Assembly: GCF_019392335.1 (NCBI RefSeq)
Contig: NZ_JAHXRQ010000003.1
Location: 220,579-284,578 of the forward strand
Source: Mameliella sp. CS4
GTDB taxonomy: Bacteria; Pseudomonadota; Alphaproteobacteria; Rhodobacterales; Rhodobacteraceae
Direction of reading: 5' to 3'
DNA length: 64,000 bases
The notes under the pieces were generated by a model that saw only the letters and a list, made by a program, of their open reading frames with translations, had not been told where the DNA came from and did no database searches. This document shows, piece by piece, positions 36,382 through 45,159 of this stretch; positions within the stretch are counted from its first letter, which is position 1, and every line of letters starts with the position of its first letter. The position numbers and the translations under genes are program-made.

Positions 36382-37659
36382 ATGACATCCCCCTTTACCC
36401 CGATCATCGAGGCCGCCCGCGCCGCCGACACCGAGACGGCGCGCGCCATCATGGCTCTCTCCGCGCTCGACTGGGCCGCCTGTGGCATCGCGGGGCAGTC
36501 AGAGCCGGTGTCGCAATTGACCCGCGCCCTGGCCGAGGACGAGGGCGGCACGCCGCAGGCCACGCTTTTCGGCGGTGGGCGGGCGCCCATGCGGACCGCA
36601 GCACTGGTCAACGGCGCGACCTCGCACGCGCTGGACTACGACGACACCCATTTCGCCCACATCGGCCACCCCTCGGTGGCCGTGCTGCCTGCGGCCCTTG
36701 CGGTGGGCGAACGGCGGGACAAGCCATTGTCCGAAATCCTCTCTGCCGCGCGCCTGGGCGCCGAGGCCTCCATCCGCTTCGGCCTGCGCTTTGGCCGGTC
36801 GCATTACCAGGCGGGGTATCACCAGACCGCCACCGCCGGGGCCTTCGGCGCCTGCCTTGCCGCCGCCGAGCTGATGGATCTGACCGAGGAGCAGGTCCTG
36901 CACGCGCTCGGCCTGACCGCCACCCGCGCCTCCGGCCTCAAGTCGCAGTTCGGCACGATGGGCAAACCCTTCAACGCGGGCATCGCCGCCTCCAACGGGG
37001 TGGAGGCGGCCTTCCTCGCCGCGCGCGGCTTTGTATCGAACCCCGATGCGCTGGATACGGTCAACGGCTTTGTCCAGACCCATGTCTGCGACGGCGCCAC
37101 GGACCAGCCCGCCGAGGCTCTGCTGGAGAGCCTCAGCCACAAGTTCCACGCCTGCTGCCACGGGCTGCACGCCACGCTGGAGGCGCTGGCCACGATGTCC
37201 GACCTCGACGCCGACCGGATCACCGAAATCACCGTCTTCACCCATCCGCGCTGGCTCACCGTCTGCAACCAGCCCGCGCCGACGACCGGTCTCGGTGCCA
37301 AGTTCAGCTATCGCACGGCGGTCGCGCTGGCGCTCTTGGGGCATGACACCGCCGCGCTGGAGACCTACAGCGACGCGCTATGCGCCGATCCGGCGGTGAT
37401 CGCCCTGCGCGACCGGGTCAAGGTGGTGGGCAAGGACGACCTGAAAGAGACCGAGGCGCTGGTCACGCTGGACGGATCCGAAGAGGGTCGGGTGGCCAGC
37501 TTCGACCTCGACGCGCCCATTCCGCTTGCCACCCGTGCCGAACGCCTGTCCGCCAAGGCTGCGGCGCTTGTGGGGCAGGCACGGGCAGAGGCACTGACAC
37601 GGGCGATCGAGGGCGGGGATCGCGCCGCGCTGACCGATGCAATGGCGCGCTCGGCCTGA
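36382..37659 (+). CDS. MmgE/PrpD-family protein
   Basis: A 425-residue cytoplasmic enzyme of the MmgE/PrpD family (2-methylcitrate dehydratase, cis-aconitate decarboxylase and similar). The typical NGATSHALDYDDTHFAHIGHPSVAVLPAALAVGE block is near residues 72-105, and ATRASGLKSQFGTMGKPFNAGIAASNGVEAAFLAARGF follows at 178-216. No prpB or prpC neighbour is present, so it is not simply PrpD of the methylcitrate cycle. A pair of 20-nt palindromes begins 10 nt after its stop, and a terminator hairpin separates it from the convergent amtB. Confidence 0.88.
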   Translation: MTSPFTPIIEAARAADTETARAIMALSALDWAACGIAGQSEPVSQLTRALAEDEGGTPQATLFGGGRAPMRTAALVNGATSHALDYDDTHFAHIGHPSVAVLPAALAVGERRDKPLSEILSAARLGAEASIRFGLRFGRSHYQAGYHQTATAGAFGACLAAAELMDLTEEQVLHALGLTATRASGLKSQFGTMGKPFNAGIAASNGVEAAFLAARGFVSNPDALDTVNGFVQTHVCDGATDQPAEALLESLSHKFHACCHGLHATLEALATMSDLDADRITEITVFTHPRWLTVCNQPAPTTGLGAKFSYRTAVALALLGHDTAALETYSDALCADPAVIALRDRVKVVGKDDLKETEALVTLDGSEEGRVASFDLDAPIPLATRAERLSAKAAALVGQARAEALTRAIEGGDRAALTDAMARSA

Positions 37660-37669
37660 GGACGGGGCC

Positions 37670-37713
37670 AACGCGCTTCGAAGCGCGTTTCCCAAGGTCC
37701 TTCAAAGGACCTT
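37670..37713. repeat. Tandem palindrome pair, copy A
   Basis: Two 20-nt palindromic units separated by 4 nt: AACGCGCTTC/GAAGCGCGTT (37670-37689, perfect) and AAGGTCCTT-ca-AAGGACCTT (37694-37713). Both begin AA and end TT around a TTCGAA or TTCAAA centre. The same geometry with different arm sequence recurs at 59554-59596. Both copies sit just after a stop codon. Confidence 0.75.
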
Positions 37714-37730
37714 TCCCATCCCCAAACGAA

Positions 37731-37753
37731 AACGGGCCCCGCCGGGGCCCGTT
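37731..37753 (-). terminator. Bidirectional terminator between MmgE/PrpD gene and amtB
   Basis: AACGGGCCCC-gcc-GGGGCCCGTT, a 10-bp stem with 3-nt loop. On the minus strand it is followed by TTCGTTTG, so it probably serves amtB best. Confidence 0.75.
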
Positions 37754-37774
37754 CGTCATCATATATCCAGCCGC

Positions 37775-38953
37775 TCAGCTGGCGTGGTCATAGGCCCGCT
37801 CGCCATGCACGCTGATGTCCAGCCCGTTGACCTCGCTCTCTTCGTCGACCCGCAGGGGCACCACCGCCTTGACCACTAGGATCAGCACAACCGTGACCCC
37901 CGTGGTAAAGACCCCGACCACCACCAGCGAGCCCAGCTGCGCCGCCCAGGAGCCCAGGCCAAAGACCGCGATCATCACCGTGCCGAAGATCCCGCCAACC
38001 CCGTGTACCGCAAAGACGTCCAGCGTGTCGTCGATCCGCAGCTTGTTGCGGATCAGGTTCACCGCCTCCTGGCAGAGGATGCCCGCCACCGCGCCGATCA
38101 CCAGCGCCTGCACCGGTCCGACGAACCCCGACGCGGGGGTGATCGAGGCCAGCCCGGCGATCGTCCCCGTGACCATGCCCACCATCGAGGCCTTGCCGAA
38201 CTTCACCTTTTCCCACAGCGCCCAGGTCAGCGAGGCCGCCGCCGCGCTCAGATGCGTGACCGTCATCGCCATCGCCGCGCCACCGTCCGCCGCCAGCTGA
38301 GAGCCGCCGTTGAAGCCGAACCAGCCGACCCAGAGCATCGCCGCCCCGATCATCACATAGCCCGGGTTGTGCGGGGGATGGGTCTGCGTCCGGCGCGGCC
38401 CAAGGAAGACCGCGATCAACAGCGCCGCCAGACCGGCGGTCTCATGCACGACGATGCCGCCGGCGAAATCCTTGACCGCTTCGCCGAACAGAGGCGCGTC
38501 GCCCGCCAGCAGGCCGCCGCCCCAGACCCAATGCACCACCGGCGCGTAGCACAGCAGCATCCACAGGCCCGAGAAGACCAAGACAAAGCCGAACCCCACG
38601 CGCTCGACATAGGCGCCCACGATCAACGCCGGGGTGATGATGGCAAAGGTCATCTGGAAGGCAAAGAACAGCACCTCGGGCAGGGTGCCCGCCAGGCTGT
38701 CCGCGTCGATGCCGGTCAGAAAGGCCTTGCCCAACCCGCCCCAAAGCGCGTTCCCCTCGCCAAAGGCGATGGAATAGCCCAGGGCAAACCACAGCACGCT
38801 CATCAGACAGGCGATGGCATAGCAGTGCATGAAGACGCTCAGCACGTTCCGTGCCCGCACGAGGCCGCCGTAAAACAGCGCCAGCCCCGGCAGTGTCATG
38901 AACAGCACCAATGCTGTTGCCACGATGATCCAGGCGGTATCCGCTCCGTTCAT
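37775..38953 (-). CDS. amtB: Ammonium transporter AmtB
   Basis: A 392-residue membrane channel for ammonium with about eleven helices. The start MNGADTAWIIVATALVLFMTLPGLALFYGGLVRARNVLS is the Amt signature, and the pore histidines lie in VVHETAGLAALL and DVFAVHGVGGIFGT. GAGGAGGG lies before the ATG at 38953; longer frames upstream are not conserved. No glnK is adjacent, although PII proteins usually gate AmtB, so the regulator must be encoded elsewhere. The nitrogen-control genes ntrBC lie 4 kb away. I found no sigma54-type promoter in the 390-bp leader. Confidence 0.95.
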   Translation of the reverse strand: MNGADTAWIIVATALVLFMTLPGLALFYGGLVRARNVLSVFMHCYAIACLMSVLWFALGYSIAFGEGNALWGGLGKAFLTGIDADSLAGTLPEVLFFAFQMTFAIITPALIVGAYVERVGFGFVLVFSGLWMLLCYAPVVHWVWGGGLLAGDAPLFGEAVKDFAGGIVVHETAGLAALLIAVFLGPRRTQTHPPHNPGYVMIGAAMLWVGWFGFNGGSQLAADGGAAMAMTVTHLSAAAASLTWALWEKVKFGKASMVGMVTGTIAGLASITPASGFVGPVQALVIGAVAGILCQEAVNLIRNKLRIDDTLDVFAVHGVGGIFGTVMIAVFGLGSWAAQLGSLVVVGVFTTGVTVVLILVVKAVVPLRVDEESEVNGLDISVHGERAYDHAS

Positions 38954-39345
38954 GTCTCTTGTCCCTCCTCTTGGATTGCGGGGCAGAAAGACGGTTTCGG
39001 GTGCGGAAAAAAGCGGCATCAGGGGTGAAAGGCGCATAAAACGCGCGCTCTTTGCGAAAAGCCTCAAGAATAGGCTTAATTTTTGGATAATGCCCGCAAA
39101 TGGGGCGAATTAAGGACCTCTCAAGCTCTGTCTATAAAGCGTCATTGCGGCGCCCGGTAAAGGGCGGGCTGGATCGAAAAAGTGCCCGCTTTCTGTGCGT
39201 ATCGGGTCGCTTGCCCGGTATGCGGGACTTGTTTCGTGGCTGGGAACGCTTTGACAAAGGGCCGTTCAGGCGTCTCGGGGCGTTTTTTACAAAATGCTGA
39301 AAACGGTGTACGTTTCGTACGTTTTGTACAAAATTCAAACCCCGG
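38954..39345. promoter_or_regulatory. amtB upstream region
   Basis: A 392-bp gap between amtB and cinA, both on the minus strand. It holds a small hairpin AAGCCT-N7-AGGCTT (39059-39077) with short T-runs on both sides, and an iteron cluster at 39308-39334. Short open frames on both strands here lack ribosome sites and family likeness, so I do not call genes. Confidence 0.5.
39308..39334. repeat. Three tandem 9-bp iterons (GTAC-N5)
   Basis: GTACGTTTC, GTACGTTTT and GTACAAAAT follow each other without gaps. The last two together form the 12-bp palindrome TTTTGTACAAAA (39322-39333). A one- to two-base variant, TTTTTTACAAAA, lies about 38 bp to the left (39284-39295). They look like cooperative protein-binding sites. 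Confidence 0.6.
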
Positions 39346-39810
39346 TCAAAGGGCCGAAAGGATCAGATCCAACGCGTGTTTCGTGGCCGCCGCGCGCACC
39401 TCGGCGCGACCGATGGCGCCGTGTTCGACGGTCTCGGTGATCACCCCGGCAGCACTGGCCAACCCGTAGCAGACCCGACCTTCGGGCTTGAACTCGGACC
39501 CGCCGGGCCCGGCAATCCCGCTGATTGCAACGGCCACATCCGCCCGCGCAGCGGCGCGCGCGCCAAGGGCCATCTCGCGCACGACGTCCTCTGACACCGC
39601 GCCATGCGCATCGAGCGTGGCGGTCAGGACGCCCAGCATCTCGGCCTTGGCCGCGTTGGAATAGGTCACGAACCCGCGTTCGAAGACGGCAGAAGAACCC
39701 GCCACATCGGTCAGCGCGGCCGCGACCTTGCCGCCGGTACAGCTTTCGGCGGTCGTGACTGTCAATCCGGTTTGTGTTGCCTTTTCAATGATCTGCTCTG
39801 CGGTATTCAC
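39346..39810 (-). CDS. pncC: CinA-family nicotinamide-nucleotide amidohydrolase
   Basis: A 154-residue single-domain CinA C-terminal (PncC) protein that deamidates NMN to NaMN in NAD recycling. Conserved TTAESCTGGKVAAALTDVAGSS, FVTYSNAAKAEMLGV and ISGIAGPGGSEFKPEGRV are present, with the catalytic Ser in ESCTGG. The start is a GTG overlapping the pgpA stop (GTGA). The N-terminal molybdopterin-binding-like half of full CinA is absent, as is usual for alphaproteobacterial members. Confidence 0.9.
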   Translation of the reverse strand: MNTAEQIIEKATQTGLTVTTAESCTGGKVAAALTDVAGSSAVFERGFVTYSNAAKAEMLGVLTATLDAHGAVSEDVVREMALGARAAARADVAVAISGIAGPGGSEFKPEGRVCYGLASAAGVITETVEHGAIGRAEVRAAATKHALDLILSAL

Positions 39811-40292
39811 ATCAGAACTCCATGTGACAGGCCGGCCAGGGCAATCGACACGACTGCGGCGAACAGGCCCGCCAGCACGTCGTCCAGCATCACAGCCAGC
39901 GGCGTGCCCATGCGGTCGATGCGCCCGATGATCCAGGGTTTCCAGATGTCGAACAGGCGGAACAGGACAAACCCAGCGACCCAGCCGGGCCAAAGCCGCC
40001 AGACATCCACGCTCATGAATATTGCGCCGTAACTTACTGGAAAGATTGCAATCCACTGTCCCGCCAGTTCGTCGATCACGACCCATGAAGGATCTTCGCC
40101 GTGGCCCTGTGCGGTCAGGGTTTGCACCGCCCACCAGCCCAGGCCAAAGGCCAGAAGCGTCAGCACCAGCAAGAGCCAGAACCCGCCCAGCAGGTGTATC
40201 CCATAGGCCAAAGGCAGCGCCGCCAGCGATCCCCAGGTGCCCGAGGCGGGGCGCAGGTAGCCGACCCCACCGACCGAAGCCAGCCACCTCAT
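39807..40292 (-). CDS. pgpA: Phosphatidylglycerophosphatase A
   Basis: Dephosphorylates phosphatidylglycerophosphate in membrane lipid synthesis. It is a 161-residue membrane protein with the PgpA motifs [33 protein letters not shown] and [18 protein letters not shown]. Four hydrophobic stretches are seen. It is overlapped at its start by the ispDF stop (ATGA) and at its end by pncC, forming a three-gene translationally coupled operon. Confidence 0.94.
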   Translation of the reverse strand: MRWLASVGGVGYLRPASGTWGSLAALPLAYGIHLLGGFWLLLVLTLLAFGLGWWAVQTLTAQGHGEDPSWVVIDELAGQWIAIFPVSYGAIFMSVDVWRLWPGWVAGFVLFRLFDIWKPWIIGRIDRMGTPLAVMLDDVLAGLFAAVVSIALAGLSHGVLM

Positions 40293-41419
40293 GCGGACAC
40301 CAGAGTCGCGGTGGCCAGCGCCGCGATCCCTTCTTCGCGGCCGGTGAACCCCAGCCGTTCCGAGGTGGTGGCCTTGATCGAGATCCGTCCTGCGTCCAGT
40401 GTCATGATTTCCGCCATTTTCTGTGTCATTTCATCGGCATGTGGCCCGATCTTCGGGCGCTCGCAGATCAGCGTCAGGTCGATGTTCCCGATCCCGAAGC
40501 CGCGTTCCCGCGCCAGCTCAACCGCATGGCGCAGGAATATCTCGCTGGCGGCGCCTTTCCACTGTGGGTCCGAGGGGGGGAAGTGCCGCCCGATGTCGCC
40601 CTCGGCCAGCGCGCCGTAGATGGCGTCGGTCACGGCATGCATGCCTACATCGGCGTCTGAGTGGCCTTTCAGCTTGTGGCTGTGCGGAATCCTGATGCCG
40701 CAGAGGATCACATGATCCCCGTCCTCGAACGCGTGAACGTCAAAGCCATTGCCCAGGCGAATGTCCATATTTCCTCGCAAGTAACTGTCCACACGAGAGA
40801 AATCCTCAGGCGTGGTGATCTTCAGGTTGGTTTCGTCGCCCGGTGTGATGGCCACCTCCAGCCCGGCGGCACGGGCCACGGCGACATCGTCTGCGGCCCC
40901 GCCCGGATTCGCGCGATGGGCGGCCAGGATCTCGGCAAAGCGGAACCCCTGCGGCGTCTGCGCGCGGTACAGTCCCTCGCGGTCACGGGTGCCGGTCACG
41001 CGGGTGCCATCGCCCGTCCATAGCGCATCGGTGACGGGCAGCGCCGGTGCGGCGCCGGAATGTTGGTCCAGCGCTGCCAGCACCGCCTCGATGACCGGCT
41101 GCGACACGCAGGGGCGGGCGACGTCATGGATCAGCACCCGATCGGGCACCTCCTGCGTCAGGGCGTCGAGCCCTGCGCGGACCGAGGCGGCACGGTCCGC
41201 ACCGCCGGTCACGATCCGCAGATCCAGCCCCGCCGCGACGCTCTGTGCCTGTGAAATGTCGTCGGGATGCACAACCATGACCAGAGGTCCGCGCCCGGCA
41301 AAGGCCTCGAGCGTCCAGCGCGCCACCGGTTTGCCCGCCACGCGGCGCCACTGTTTCGCCAGCCCGCCACCGGCCCGCATCCCGCGCCCGGCTGCAACGA
41401 TGATGATCCCTGTCTGCAT
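40289..41419 (-). CDS. ispDF: Bifunctional IspD/IspF isoprenoid synthesis enzyme
   Basis: A 376-residue fusion carrying two steps of the MEP pathway. Residues 1-220 are IspD (CTP transfer to MEP) with [38 protein letters not shown] and AQTPQGFRF. Residues about 222-376 are IspF (2,4-cyclodiphosphate synthase) with [35 protein letters not shown] and [19 protein letters not shown]. The fusion is common in alphaproteobacteria. It starts at [11 protein letters not shown] and diverges from dusB across 196 bp. Confidence 0.96.
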   Translation of the reverse strand: MQTGIIIVAAGRGMRAGGGLAKQWRRVAGKPVARWTLEAFAGRGPLVMVVHPDDISQAQSVAAGLDLRIVTGGADRAASVRAGLDALTQEVPDRVLIHDVARPCVSQPVIEAVLAALDQHSGAAPALPVTDALWTGDGTRVTGTRDREGLYRAQTPQGFRFAEILAAHRANPGGAADDVAVARAAGLEVAITPGDETNLKITTPEDFSRVDSYLRGNMDIRLGNGFDVHAFEDGDHVILCGIRIPHSHKLKGHSDADVGMHAVTDAIYGALAEGDIGRHFPPSDPQWKGAASEIFLRHAVELARERGFGIGNIDLTLICERPKIGPHADEMTQKMAEIMTLDAGRISIKATTSERLGFTGREEGIAALATATLVSA

Positions 41420-41615
41420 GGCCCGTCCGATCTTCGCCGTCCTCTCATAGGCGCAGGCACCATGTTGCGCAATCCGACGAGAGATTTGATTAAAAAATGG
41501 GCGTTCTCCTTTGGGTCGCCCTCGAATTGAGCCGCATTGATTGAAGAAAACAATGCTTTCCCATAGATCTTGAACCCAGAGGATACCCACACGCCATCGC
41601 ACAAGGACTGGGCAA

Positions 41616-42595
<980 letters not shown>

Positions 42596-42596
<1 letters not shown>

Positions 42597-43678
42597 TGAC
42601 CGAAACGGATCCCAACATCTGGTCCTCGCTGCCCGTCCCGGCCATCCTGATCGACGAGGATGATCGGATCGCCGATCTGAACCCGGCCGCCGAAGGCTTC
42701 ATGAACAACTCGTCCAAGTGGCTGACCGGGCAGCCGATCTGGGACCGACTGGCGGTGGATGCCCCGCTGGAAGAGAGCTTTGTCCGCGCCCGCAGCCAGG
42801 GCACGCCGCTCTTCGTCAACGACGTGGATGTGGGGACGGGGGCGCGCCCGCCGCTGGTCTGCAACCTGCAGATCGCGCCGCTGTCGGGGCGGCCGGGTTG
42901 GATGGTCATGCTGATCTCGCCGCGGGAACTGGCCGGGCGCATGACGCAAAGCCATTCGGTGAAATCCGCCGCCAAATCGGCCATCGGCATGGCCGAGATG
43001 CTGGCGCATGAGATCAAGAACCCGCTGGCCGGAATCGCCGGCGCGGCACAGCTCCTCAGCATGAGCATCGGTCAGGATGACCTTGAATTCACGGATCTAA
43101 TCGTGGCCGAGACCCGACGCATCGTGAAGCTTCTGGAGCAGGTCGAGCAGTTCGGAAACCTCTCGGCTCCGGAGCTGCGCGAGGTCAATATCCACGACGT
43201 CCTGGACCGGGCGCGGCGCTCGTCGCTGCTGGGGTTCGGTGCGCATATGAAGATCATCGAGGACTACGACCCGTCCTTGCCGATGGCTCTGGGGGACCCG
43301 GACCAGTTGCTGCAGGTGGTGCTGAACCTGATCAAGAACGCCTCGGAGGCGGCCGATCCAAAGGAGGGGGGGACGATCCGGCTGCATACCTTCTACGAAC
43401 ACAGTTTCAGGTTGCGGCGGGCCGATGGCTCCGGTCAGACCCTGCCGTTGCAGGTCGAGATCATCGACGACGGTCCGGGGCTGCCGCCGGACATCAAGGG
43501 CGACATCTTTGACCCCTTCGTTTCGGGCAAGGAGAACGGCACCGGCCTGGGCCTGGCGCTGGTCAGCAAGATCATCTCGGATCACGACGGCTGGATTTCC
43601 GTCGACAGCGTTCCGGGCAAGACGGTTTTTCGCATTTCGCTGCCGCGGGCACCTGCGGCGCCAAAGGAGAGCAGCTAG
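42596..43678 (+). CDS. ntrB: Nitrogen-regulation sensor kinase NtrB
   Basis: A 360-residue cytoplasmic histidine kinase that reads nitrogen state through PII and phosphorylates NtrC. A PAS-like domain (about 10-110) precedes the H-box MLAHEIKNPLAGIAGAAQL with His138. The HATPase domain (about 240-350) has NLIKNASEAA, DDGPGLP and GTGLGLALVSKI. No membrane segment is present. The ATG overlaps the dusB stop and ntrC starts directly after its stop, so dusB, ntrB and ntrC are made together. Confidence 0.95.
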
Positions 43679-45049
43679 ATGGATGGTACAGTTCTGGTCG
43701 CCGATGACGACCGCACAATCCGCACGGTTCTGACGCAGGCGCTGACGCGCGCGGGCTGCAAGGTTCACGCCACGTCCAGCCTGACCACGCTGATGCGCTG
43801 GGTGAGCGAGGGCAAGGGCGATGTGGTGATCTCCGACGTCGTCATGCCCGATGGCAACGGCCTTGAGATGCTGCCCAAGATTTCCGAGGACCGGCCCGGG
43901 TTGCCGGTGATCGTGATCTCGGCGCAGAACACGATCATGACCGCCATCCAGGCGGCCGAGGCCGAGGCCTATGACTACCTGCCCAAGCCCTTTGACCTGC
44001 CGGACCTGATGAAGCGCACCGCGCGGGCGCTGGAAAACCGCAACCGCACGCCCAAACGGGAAGAACCGGTGGTTGGCGCGGATGAACCCGACGAGCTGCC
44101 GCTCGTGGGCAAGACCCCGGCGATGCAGGGGCTCTACCGGCTTGTAGCGCGGGTCATGAATACGGACCTGCCGGTGCTGATCACCGGCGAGAGCGGCACG
44201 GGCAAGTCCCTGATCGCCCGGGCGCTGCATGATTTCAGCGATCGGCGCACGCTGCCCTTCATCACCGTCACCGGATCTGACCTGTCGGACCTGGATGGGC
44301 CGGCCCGGGTGTTGGCGCGGGTCAAGGGCGGCACGCTGCTGATCGACGAGATCGCCGACATCAGCGACGAAATTCAGGCCCGCGTCGTGCGCATGATGGA
44401 TGTGCCGGGCGATCATGTCCCGCGCTTCCTCGCCTCGTCCCAGCATGATCCGCAGTCGCTGATCGAGGACGGCAAGGTGCGCCAGGACCTGTTCTATCGC
44501 CTCGACGGGGCGGCCATCGCCGTGCCGAGCTTGCGTGAACGGGTCGAGGATATCCCGCTTCTGGCGGAACACTTCCTCAACCGGGCCGAGCGCGAGGGCG
44601 CGCCGAAACGCTGGCTGTCGGAAGGGGCGGCGGACCTGTTCCGCGTCTATTCTTGGCCGGGCAACGTGCGCCAGCTGGAAAACGCCGTGCGCCGCCTGAG
44701 CCTGACCAGCCGGGCCGAGGAAATCACCCGCTCCGAGGTCGAGGCGGTGCTGGGCAACCAGCCGGAAACCGGCCCCGTCCTGCGCGGCGGCGACAGCGAC
44801 AAGCTGGGCGAAAGCGTGGGCCGACACCTGCGGCGCTACTTCGATCTGCATGGCGCGATGCTGCCGCCGCCGGGCCTATATGGTAGGATCATCCGCGAGG
44901 TCGAGGCGCCGCTGATCGAGATCGCGCTGGAGGCGACGGGTGGCAACCAGGCCAAATGCGCCGACCTGCTTGGCATCAATCGCAATACTTTGCGCAAGAA
45001 GATCACCGACCTTGATATTCGCGTGACACGCCGCCGGAAATTGATGTAA
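43679..45049 (+). CDS. ntrC: Nitrogen-regulation response regulator NtrC, GAFTGA-less
   Basis: A 456-residue response regulator. The receiver domain has phospho-acceptor Asp53 ([13 protein letters not shown]). The AAA+ domain has Walker A GESGTGKS (170-177) and Walker [13 protein letters not shown] Fis-type helix-turn-helix ends the protein ([22 protein letters not shown]). The L1 loop GAFTGA, needed to contact sigma54, is missing: the sequence runs [24 protein letters not shown] instead. Rhodobacter capsulatus NtrC also lacks it and works with sigma70 RNA polymerase, so the same is likely here. Likely targets are nitrogen assimilation genes. The ATG follows the ntrB stop with no gap. Confidence 0.95.
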   Translation: MDGTVLVADDDRTIRTVLTQALTRAGCKVHATSSLTTLMRWVSEGKGDVVISDVVMPDGNGLEMLPKISEDRPGLPVIVISAQNTIMTAIQAAEAEAYDYLPKPFDLPDLMKRTARALENRNRTPKREEPVVGADEPDELPLVGKTPAMQGLYRLVARVMNTDLPVLITGESGTGKSLIARALHDFSDRRTLPFITVTGSDLSDLDGPARVLARVKGGTLLIDEIADISDEIQARVVRMMDVPGDHVPRFLASSQHDPQSLIEDGKVRQDLFYRLDGAAIAVPSLRERVEDIPLLAEHFLNRAEREGAPKRWLSEGAADLFRVYSWPGNVRQLENAVRRLSLTSRAEEITRSEVEAVLGNQPETGPVLRGGDSDKLGESVGRHLRRYFDLHGAMLPPPGLYGRIIREVEAPLIEIALEATGGNQAKCADLLGINRNTLRKKITDLDIRVTRRRKLM

Positions 45050-45051
45050 AA

Positions 45052-45071
45052 GGGCCACATAAGTGTGGCCC
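45052..45071 (+). terminator. Hairpin between ntrC and ntrY
   Basis: GGGCCACA-taag-TGTGGCCC, an 8-bp stem 3 nt after the ntrC stop. Without a T-run it may attenuate or protect the transcript rather than end it; ntrY begins 110 bp downstream of the ntrC stop. Confidence 0.5.
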
Positions 45072-45159
45072 CGCCGCCTCGGCGTGGTGAGAAGGCCACA
45101 AAATATGGCGGTCGTCGACCTCTGGATATCCAGAGCCGGCACATTGGCGAGGATAGGCT

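Noticed and set aside
38954..39130. Sigma54 promoter for amtB
   Set aside because: No GG-N10-GC element with TGGCAC/TTGCA likeness on the minus strand; also NtrC lacks GAFTGA.
39100..39338. Two overlapping 66-68-codon frames between amtB and cinA
   Set aside because: No ribosome site, very basic composition and no recognisable family; one begins inside the iteron repeats.
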